This document shows, one piece after another, positions 58,011 through 64,000 of a DNA stretch of 64,000 nucleotides (within the stretch, counting starts at the first letter, position 1; each line of letters opens with the position of its first letter). Both the position numbers and the translations under genes were made by a program. The notes under the pieces were generated by a model. The model saw nothing but the letters and a program-made list of their open reading frames with translations, was not told where the DNA came from and ran no database searches. Source of the DNA: WJKR01 sp964556395. GTDB lineage: Archaea > Nanobdellota > Nanobdellia > Woesearchaeales > WJKR01. The stretch lies in contig CAZKVR010000005.1 in assembly GCA_964556395.1 (NCBI GenBank), forward strand, positions 1-64,000, given 5' to 3'.

Positions 58011-58541
58011 ATGCGCGTCTACGACCTCCCCATGGAAAAAAGGCTTCACGAGGCTGTCAAGGAGATGGCCTTGAAGAGCGGTGCCAAGACGCTCTTCGCT
58101 AAGGTGAACGCCATAGCCTTCTTCGAGCCAGAAGAGGTCTCGCTCGACGAGCTTGCGGAGCGCACAGGCTACTCGCCGGCCTCGATCAGCACGACCGTCA
58201 GGGATCTCGAACGTATGGGCAAGCTCAAGCGCATCAAGAAGCCCGGCACCAAGAAGGTGTACGTCAAGGGCGAGAAGAACCTCATCAAGTCCTTGCACGA
58301 CCACTTCAACAACGCGTTGGAGAACGTCCTGAAGCCGATGGAGGAGATACTCCCCCCAGCCATCAAGGAGCTCAAGCAAGAGCTCAAGAACAAGGACCTC
58401 GGCAAGGAGGAGAAGGACCATCTGAAGAAGAAGATCAAGTGGTACGAGGAATACCTCGAGCAGAACAAGCGGGCCAAAGAGATATTCGACAAGATGGGAC
58501 ATGAGTTCAGGAAGCACGAACAGGAGATGGAACGCCCATGA
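58011..58541 (+). CDS. winged-helix (GbsR/MarR-like) transcriptional regulator
   Basis: A 176-residue protein. Residues about 40-90 form a winged helix (VSLDELAERTGYSPASISTTVRDLERMGKLKRI with wing GTKKVYV); the C-terminal half is a long charged coiled coil for dimerisation. It overlaps the ABC ATPase gene as ATGA and probably controls the exporter operon. An in-frame ATG at 58032 is an alternative start. Confidence 0.82.
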   Translation: MRVYDLPMEKRLHEAVKEMALKSGAKTLFAKVNAIAFFEPEEVSLDELAERTGYSPASISTTVRDLERMGKLKRIKKPGTKKVYVKGEKNLIKSLHDHFNNALENVLKPMEEILPPAIKELKQELKNKDLGKEEKDHLKKKIKWYEEYLEQNKRAKEIFDKMGHEFRKHEQEMERP

Positions 58542-59239
58542 CCAAGCAGCAAAGCGTCATCAGGATCAAGGACGTGTGGAAGACCTACACGATAGGCGAC
58601 AACAAGGTGCACGCCTTGAGAGGCCTTAACCTAGAGGTCAAGAAAGGCGAGTTCCTCGCCATCATGGGACCCTCAGGGTCTGGGAAGAGCACGAGCATGA
58701 ACATGGTGGGCTGCCTCGACATCCCCACCAAAGGCCACGTCTACCTCGACGGCAAGGACATCTCGGCCATGTACGAGTCGGACCTCGCCCAGATACGGGG
58801 GAAGAAGATAGGGTTCATATTCCAGAAGTTCAACCTCATCAACACGCTCACGGCCAAGGAGAACGTCATGCTACCCATGATGTTCCAGGACGTGCCGCAG
58901 GAGGAGCGTTCGAAGAAGGCAGAAATGCTGCTCAGGATGGTGGACTTGCAGGAACGCAAAAACCACCTCCCTAGCGAATTGTCAGGCGGACAGCAGCAAA
59001 GGGTCGCCATCGCACGATCATTGGCGAACGACCCCGAAGTGATATTGGCGGACGAGCCGACAGGCAACCTCGACACGGCGACAGGCGAGAACGTGATGGG
59101 CTTCCTCGAGAAGCTCCACGATGAGAAGGGCACCACCATCGTCATGGTGACGCACGACGAGGAAGTGGCGAAGCACGCCGACCGGATAGAATTCCTCCGG
59201 GACGGCAAGATTGTCAAGACTATGAAGAACAAAAGGTGA
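58538..59239 (+). CDS. ABC transporter ATP-binding protein, MacB/LolD type
   Basis: A 233-residue ATPase: Walker A GPSGSGKST (about 44-52), signature LSGGQQQRVAIARSL, Walker B VILADEPTGN, and H-loop MVTHDEEVAKHA. The sequence is of the MacB/LolD family, which drives mechanotransmission exporters. It works with the two FtsX-like permeases downstream. Confidence 0.94.
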   Translation: MTKQQSVIRIKDVWKTYTIGDNKVHALRGLNLEVKKGEFLAIMGPSGSGKSTSMNMVGCLDIPTKGHVYLDGKDISAMYESDLAQIRGKKIGFIFQKFNLINTLTAKENVMLPMMFQDVPQEERSKKAEMLLRMVDLQERKNHLPSELSGGQQQRVAIARSLANDPEVILADEPTGNLDTATGENVMGFLEKLHDEKGTTIVMVTHDEEVAKHADRIEFLRDGKIVKTMKNKR

Positions 59240-59245
59240 GAACCG

Positions 59246-60490
59246 ATGAAGAAAGCATTCGCATTACTGGTACTGATGGTATTGATGACGACAGGCATGG
59301 CGATGGACGCCGCGGCGGCGGACAAGCCCCAACTGGACGTGACACTCCTGAGCTACACGCCAGTCCCGGCAGAGCCCGGAAACTACGTGACGGTCACGCT
59401 GAAGCTTGAGAACAAGGGTGATGCGGCCGCCAAGGATGTGGCGGTGGAATTCGTTGACAACTACCCGTTCAGCCTTGACGACGAGTCGAAGAAGCGTAAG
59501 GAGGTCGGAGAACTCGGCCAGAGCGAGACTTACCTGGCAGAGTATCGCGTGCGTGTGGATAGCAACGCGGTCGAAGGGATGAACTATCTCAATATCCGTT
59601 ACGCGCAAGGAAAGACGTCTGACAACTGGGTCGAGAAGAGTATACCTCTGACGGTGAGTACCGTCCGGAAGACGCTGAGCGTCAACTCCGTAAGCGTGGA
59701 ACCGGAAGTGGTAGCGCCCGGGAACAGGATGGACATCACGCTCAAGTTGAAGAACCTGGCGTCAAGCCACGTCCGCGACGTCGGAGTCAAGCTAGAGCTA
59801 GCGGATGTCTCGGCGAACGACCAGGCGTACGACATACCTCTGGCACCTATGGGCTCTTCCATCGAGAAGCGCATCCCTACCCTCCAAGGCGGTGAGACGG
59901 CTGATTTCGGGTTCGCGCTCCAGGCATACCCTGAAGCGGAGGCCGGCATCTACAAGGTACCAGTCACTGTAACCTACACTGACGAGGATGGCAACGACCA
60001 GTCAAGGACGGACATGGTCAGCGTTGTTGTGAACGACGAGCCGGACCTCATGACCGTCATCGACCGTAGTAGCATCTATAGCGACAAAGGGCGTGGAGAG
60101 GTGAGGTTGACCATCACGAACAAGGGGTTGTCGGAGATAAAATTCCTTACAATATTGCTAGGTGAGAGCGAGTCGTTCGACATCCTCTCCGCTTCGGACG
60201 AGTTGTATTTAGGCAACGTCGAAAGCGACGACTACGAAAGGGCGTCATTCGACCTGAGGCTTAAGGAGGAAGGTGTGGATGAGATAACGCTGCCGGTCAC
60301 CCTCACGTTCAAGGATGCCATGAATAAGGATTACGAGGTTGAGCAGAACTTGACGCTTGACCTCCTATCGAACTCGGACGACGGGGAAGGGGATTCCTCG
60401 ACAGGGACTGTGATGACGGTCATCGTCGTGTTGGCACTGGCCGGTTTTCTCATCTACAGGCGCAGGAAGTGTCGTAAGCAGAGGCGTTGA
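59246..60490 (+). CDS. secreted COG1361-type beta-domain protein with C-terminal anchor
   Basis: A 414-residue protein: signal peptide (residues 1-25), three or four CARDB-like beta domains beginning QLDVTLLSYTPVPAEPGNYVTVTLKLENKG, and a C-terminal membrane segment (about 384-402) with a basic tail. In archaea such S-layer-like proteins often sit with MacB-type ABC systems, as an outside partner. AGGTGA is six bases before the ATG. Confidence 0.8.
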   Translation: MKKAFALLVLMVLMTTGMAMDAAAADKPQLDVTLLSYTPVPAEPGNYVTVTLKLENKGDAAAKDVAVEFVDNYPFSLDDESKKRKEVGELGQSETYLAEYRVRVDSNAVEGMNYLNIRYAQGKTSDNWVEKSIPLTVSTVRKTLSVNSVSVEPEVVAPGNRMDITLKLKNLASSHVRDVGVKLELADVSANDQAYDIPLAPMGSSIEKRIPTLQGGETADFGFALQAYPEAEAGIYKVPVTVTYTDEDGNDQSRTDMVSVVVNDEPDLMTVIDRSSIYSDKGRGEVRLTITNKGLSEIKFLTILLGESESFDILSASDELYLGNVESDDYERASFDLRLKEEGVDEITLPVTLTFKDAMNKDYEVEQNLTLDLLSNSDDGEGDSSTGTVMTVIVVLALAGFLIYRRRKCRKQRR

Positions 60491-60531
60491 ACACGCCAAG
60501 GATAACCGCATATCGGTGAGCGAGGACTATC

Positions 60532-61755
60532 ATGCTAGAGGACTTTTTCAGGCAGGGCGTGAAGAACCTGACTAATCGCAGGCTCCGTAGCTGGCTGACC
60601 ATGATAGGCATCTTCATAGGTGTCGCCCTCGTCGTCTCGCTCCTCAGCCTCGGCCAGGGGATGCAGGATGCCATTGTCGGCCAGTTCTCAGACTTGGGAG
60701 CTGACACCATCACCATCCAGGCCGCTGGCGGCGGCTACGGGCCGCCGGGGACGTACCAGTCCGTCAAGGTCACGGAGGACGACCTCGAGGTGGTCAAGAG
60801 GACCGATGGGGTCGAGGAAGCGTTCGGTCGGATTATCGGCTCCGTCAAGGTAGAGATCGATGATAAGGATGAGTACGGCTATGTTTCGACGGTAGCTGAG
60901 GATTCTCGGGAGTACGAGATGTCGGTCACGACGCCTGATGATCTCTCGGCCGGACAGGGACGTCTGATAGAGCCTGGCGACCGCTACGAAGCGGTGGTGG
61001 GCTATCGTCTCGGCCACGAGGCTTTGTACGGGAGAGACTTAGAGGTGGGTGATGACATCCTCATCAACGAGCAGGATTTCGAGATTGTAGGCGTCCTCGA
61101 GAAGACCGGCAACCCGCAGCTCGACAGCATCACATGGCTCATGGAGGATGCGGGCCGGGAAGTGACCGGCACGGATGAGGCTTATGGGCTCATAGTGGCC
61201 AAGCTCGAGCGAGGCATGGACCCTAACGTGGCCAAGGAGCGCTTGTTGGAGGAGTTGCGCGACAGCCGTGACGTCAAGGAGGGCAAGGAGGATTTCACGG
61301 TCACGACGGCTCAGGAGACCATCGAATCGCTGAACTCCATCCTAGGCGCTGTCAAGTGGTTCCTCATCGGCATCGCCGCCATCAGCCTCCTCGTCGGCGG
61401 GGTTGGAATCACGAACACCATGTACACTTCGGTCTTGGAGCGTACGCGCGAGATCGGCATCATGAAGGCTATCGGGGCGAAGAACGAGGACGTCCTGACA
61501 CTCTTCCTCATAGAATCAGGACTGCTAGGATTGGTAGGAGGCCTCATCGGAATCGCCTTGGGGTTAGGATTCGCGTTCGCCACCGCGGCTATCGCGCGGC
61601 AGGCCCTCGGGGCGGACATCATCAGGGCTCACGTCTCGTTCGGACTCCTGGCAGGGGCCATGCTGGGCTCGTTCCTCGTCGGTTCCATCGCAGGCTTGAC
61701 GCCTGCACGGCAGGCTTCGAGGATGAAGCCTGTGGAGGCGTTGCAGTATGGCTAG
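60532..61755 (+). CDS. MacB/FtsX-type ABC permease 1
   Basis: A 407-residue membrane protein with an N-terminal segment (RSWLTMIGIFIGVALVVSLLSLGQG), a large outside MacB-PCD domain (about 60-260), and three C-terminal segments. The VLERTREIGIMKAIGAKNEDVLTLFLIESG block is the coupling region to the ATPase. It overlaps permease 2 by eight bases. The exported substrate is unknown. Confidence 0.92.
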   Translation: MLEDFFRQGVKNLTNRRLRSWLTMIGIFIGVALVVSLLSLGQGMQDAIVGQFSDLGADTITIQAAGGGYGPPGTYQSVKVTEDDLEVVKRTDGVEEAFGRIIGSVKVEIDDKDEYGYVSTVAEDSREYEMSVTTPDDLSAGQGRLIEPGDRYEAVVGYRLGHEALYGRDLEVGDDILINEQDFEIVGVLEKTGNPQLDSITWLMEDAGREVTGTDEAYGLIVAKLERGMDPNVAKERLLEELRDSRDVKEGKEDFTVTTAQETIESLNSILGAVKWFLIGIAAISLLVGGVGITNTMYTSVLERTREIGIMKAIGAKNEDVLTLFLIESGLLGLVGGLIGIALGLGFAFATAAIARQALGADIIRAHVSFGLLAGAMLGSFLVGSIAGLTPARQASRMKPVEALQYG

Positions 61756-62968
61756 TGACCAGCAGCTCGAGGATTTTTTCAGCATCTCGTTGAAGAGCAT
61801 CAGGCAGCGCCGCATGCGTAGTTGGCTGACGATGATCGGGATCTTCATCGGCATCGCGGCGGTGGTGGCTCTCGTCAGCCTCGGCCAGGGCTTGGAGAAC
61901 GCCATCAATGAGGAGTTCCAGGAGTTGGGCACTGACAAGATGTTCATCTCGCCTGCCGGTTCTCTTTTCGGAGCAGGGGGTGTGGACTCGTTGACCGAGG
62001 ATGATGTCGAGCTTCTCGGGGACGTTCGGGGCGTGGATGAAGCTGCGGGCTACATGATGAGTTCGGCTAAGGTGGAGTGGGATGGCGAGTTGTGGTTCCC
62101 GTTCGTCTGGGGAGTGCCTTCTGATGACGACCAGATAAGGCTTCTTGAGGAGATGTTCCCTCTCGAGGAGGGACGGTTGTTCGAGGAGGGCGCGAAGGGC
62201 GTGGCGATCGTGGGTTATGATTACGCCACTGACTCTGCTTTCGACGAGCCCCTTATTATAGGCGATGACGTCATGGTGAACGGTGAGAAGTTCGAGGTTG
62301 TCGGGTCGTTCGAAGAGGTAGGGAACCGCGATGACGATCGGGTCGTCGCCATCCCGATGGAGCAGGCCCGCGACTTGTTGGACGTGCCTGAACGCCTGGA
62401 CAGCATCATCGTCCGTATGGATGAGGGTGAGGATGTGGAGGACGTCGAGGAACGCATCAAGAAGGAGATGCGTGATGAGCGTGACCAGGACGAGGGTGAG
62501 GAGGATTTCTACGTCCAGACGTTCATGGATGTCATCGAGAGTTTCATGAGCATCCTGAACATCGTGACGGCGGTCCTCGTGGGTATCGCTGCTATCAGCT
62601 TGCTCATCGGTGGCATCGGTATCATGAACACCATGTACACTTCTGTCTTGGAGCGTACGAAGGATATCGGTATCATGAAGGCTATCGGGGCGAAGAACGA
62701 GGACGTCCTGACACTCTTCCTTATAGAGTCAGGGTTGCTGGGGCTCGCGGGCGGTGTCGTCGGCGTGCTCCTCGGCATGGGGTTGGCGTGGGTGGCGTCG
62801 TTCCTGGCCCGGACTGTAGGAGGGTTCGAGTATCTCGTGGCGCAGTTCCCGTGGTGGCTTATCGTCGGCGCGTTGGCGTTCTCAGTCATAGTCGGCATCC
62901 TGTCGGGTATCCTTCCTGCGCGGCAGGCTTCTCGCAAGAACCCGGTTGACGCGTTGCGGTACGAGTAA
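61748..62968 (+). CDS. MacB/FtsX-type ABC permease 2
   Basis: A 406-residue paralogue of permease 1 with the same layout. The N-terminal segment (RSWLTMIGIFIGIAAVVALVSLGQG) and coupling block are nearly the same, while the outside domains have diverged. The two probably form a heterodimer with the ATPase at 58538. Fifty bases in the coupling region are identical to permease 1. Confidence 0.92.
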   Translation: MASDQQLEDFFSISLKSIRQRRMRSWLTMIGIFIGIAAVVALVSLGQGLENAINEEFQELGTDKMFISPAGSLFGAGGVDSLTEDDVELLGDVRGVDEAAGYMMSSAKVEWDGELWFPFVWGVPSDDDQIRLLEEMFPLEEGRLFEEGAKGVAIVGYDYATDSAFDEPLIIGDDVMVNGEKFEVVGSFEEVGNRDDDRVVAIPMEQARDLLDVPERLDSIIVRMDEGEDVEDVEERIKKEMRDERDQDEGEEDFYVQTFMDVIESFMSILNIVTAVLVGIAAISLLIGGIGIMNTMYTSVLERTKDIGIMKAIGAKNEDVLTLFLIESGLLGLAGGVVGVLLGMGLAWVASFLARTVGGFEYLVAQFPWWLIVGALAFSVIVGILSGILPARQASRKNPVDALRYE

Positions 62969-63002
62969 AGAAAAAGCATATAAATGACTGGTACAGCGTG
63001 TG

Positions 63003-64000
63003 GTGTTAGGTGAGCGTGTGAAGGAGAAGCTGAGCTCGAACTTTTTCATCATAGTCCTACTGTCGGTGCTGTTCTTGGCGGCGCTCGTGGTAGGGCCTTA
63101 CATGGGTTATATCGTCTTGGCGATGGTCATAGCCTACGCGGCCCGTCCGCTCTACTTGTGGTTCGTGAGGCGTCTGAAGGTTCCGAAGGGGTGGTCTGCC
63201 GGCATCATGGTGGTGCTTACTATCCTCTTCCTGTTCCTCCCATCTATCTTCATCATGCGTTCGCTCGTTGTGCAGGCTTCTAACACCTTGGCCGGGTTTG
63301 ACTCTGGAACTTTGGAGCGTTTCAGCGGGGTCATCGGCGACAGGTTCAGCCTGAACCTCGACGCAGGGTCGGCGTTGGAGCTGGTCAGCTCCCGTATCCA
63401 GAACTTCCTCATCACGGAGAGCTTCAACGTCATCGGGAGCATCGCGGATATCGTGATTGGCGTGCTCATCACGTTCTTCGTCCTGTTCTACCTTTTCCGG
63501 GATGGTGACAAGATATACCGCTCAATCGGAGAGACCTTGCCGTTGAAGAAGGAGCACAAGCAGGTGTTGTTTGGCGAGATGCAACTGGTGACGAACGCCG
63601 TGATATACGGACAGCTCATCATAGCGCTCATCCAAGGGGTCGCGGGCGGTCTGGCTTGGGCTATTTTCGGCCTGAACAACGCCGTTTTCTGGGGTTTCGT
63701 CATCGCTATAATCTCATTCCTTCCTTTGGTGGGGACTCTCACCATCTTCATACCGGCTGGGTTGTTGCAGATAGTCCAGCATGGCAATTACTTCTCAGGC
63801 ATCGGTATCATGGTGTTCGGTGTCATCCTCGTGATGAACGTGGACAGCATCGTCCGGCCTTTGATCATCAGCGAGCGTTCACGGCTGAACGCGGCGCTCA
63901 TCCTCATCGGCGTCATCGGTGGCGTGAAGGCGTTCGGCTTCATGGGCTTCATCATAGGGCCTTTGGTGTTGGCGTTGCTCATAGCATTGTTGCAGGCGTT
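63003..64000 (+). CDS. AI-2E-family (PerM-like) transporter, cut by window end
   Basis: A membrane protein open to the window edge, at least 332 residues. Hydrophobic pairs at the start (FFIIVLLSVLFLAALVVGPYMG, then YIVLAMVIAYAARPLYLW) and later segments (GVLITFFVLFYLFRDGDKIY, ALIQGVAGGLAWAIFGL, FWGFVIAIISFLPLVG) follow the AI-2E/PerM pattern, with LRPLIISER-like DSIVRPLIIS. Substrate unknown. TATA at about 62976-62986 favours GTG 63003; an in-frame GTG at 63018 behind AGGTGA is the alternative. Confidence 0.85.
   Translation, partial: MLGERVKEKLSSNFFIIVLLSVLFLAALVVGPYMGYIVLAMVIAYAARPLYLWFVRRLKVPKGWSAGIMVVLTILFLFLPSIFIMRSLVVQASNTLAGFDSGTLERFSGVIGDRFSLNLDAGSALELVSSRIQNFLITESFNVIGSIADIVIGVLITFFVLFYLFRDGDKIYRSIGETLPLKKEHKQVLFGEMQLVTNAVIYGQLIIALIQGVAGGLAWAIFGLNNAVFWGFVIAIISFLPLVGTLTIFIPAGLLQIVQHGNYFSGIGIMVFGVILVMNVDSIVRPLIISERSRLNAALILIGVIGGVKAFGFMGFIIGPLVLALLIALLQA

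Overview
The window reads as a compact, GC-rich archaeal genome fragment, most likely from a DPANN-type lineage (Woesearchaeota/Pacearchaeota-like; this placement is inference). Archaeal hallmarks are aRF1, aIF5A, L40e, Nop5 with fibrillarin, an ABCE1-type recycling factor, an Nmd3-like protein, a Hel308-type helicase, an ER-type signal peptidase, BHB-type tRNA introns, and TATA boxes about 25-30 bases before many start codons (leaderless mRNAs). Bacterial-type genes are mixed in: HU, phosphotransacetylase, acetate kinase, class I GAPDH and a GH3-family enzyme.

Layout. 1-2.2 kb: nuclease-like genes and a stand-alone LigD-type 3'-phosphoesterase. 2.2-7.2 kb: a SpoIIM-like membrane protein divergent from aRF1, DUF1015, an HExxH protease, aIF5A and L40e. 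7.2-7.7 kb: the only long gene-free stretch, holding a structured GC-rich element and an AT-rich leader. 7.7-11.3 kb: a methyltransferase/acyltransferase fusion facing an operon of a small protein, a KaiC-like ATPase and a V4R protein. 11.5-17.6 kb: S2P protease, Nop5-fibrillarin, an E1-like protein, and valS behind a mini-ORF rich in valine codons. 17.7-21.5 kb: HU, tRNA-Arg, a Cys-rich secreted peptide, a split COG0701 permease with a NifX-like protein, PRC-barrel pair, VTT membrane protein, tRNA-Cys. 21.5-31.3 kb: aminotransferase, TrmI, ABCE1, Nudix, peroxiredoxin, pta-ackA, GAPDH, PUA protein. 31.3-40 kb: SMC, MscS, signal peptidase, Nmd3-like, the C-terminal half of Hel308. 40-41 kb: LAGLIDADG endonuclease, tRNA-Ile, tRNA-Asn.

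41-51 kb is a surface-protein region: membrane-anchored beta-rich proteins with related modules, a Cys-rich repeat receptor-like protein, and a 1228-residue surface protein transcribed behind two tandem ribbon-helix-helix regulators and a palindromic operator-like region. 51-64 kb holds a Q/P-rich protein, a MoxR-DUF58-VWA-DUF212 operon, tRNA-Thr, a GH3-family enzyme, and an operon of a winged-helix regulator with a MacB/LolD-type ABC exporter, followed by an AI-2E-family permease cut by the window end.

The most notable signals are a candidate valine leader-peptide attenuator in front of valS; the methyltransferase/LuxI-like fusion beside KaiC-V4R; the RHH-controlled giant surface protein; a split Hel308; an ABCE1 that has lost exactly one set of iron-sulfur ligands; and a tRNA-Cys with an intron in the D arm.
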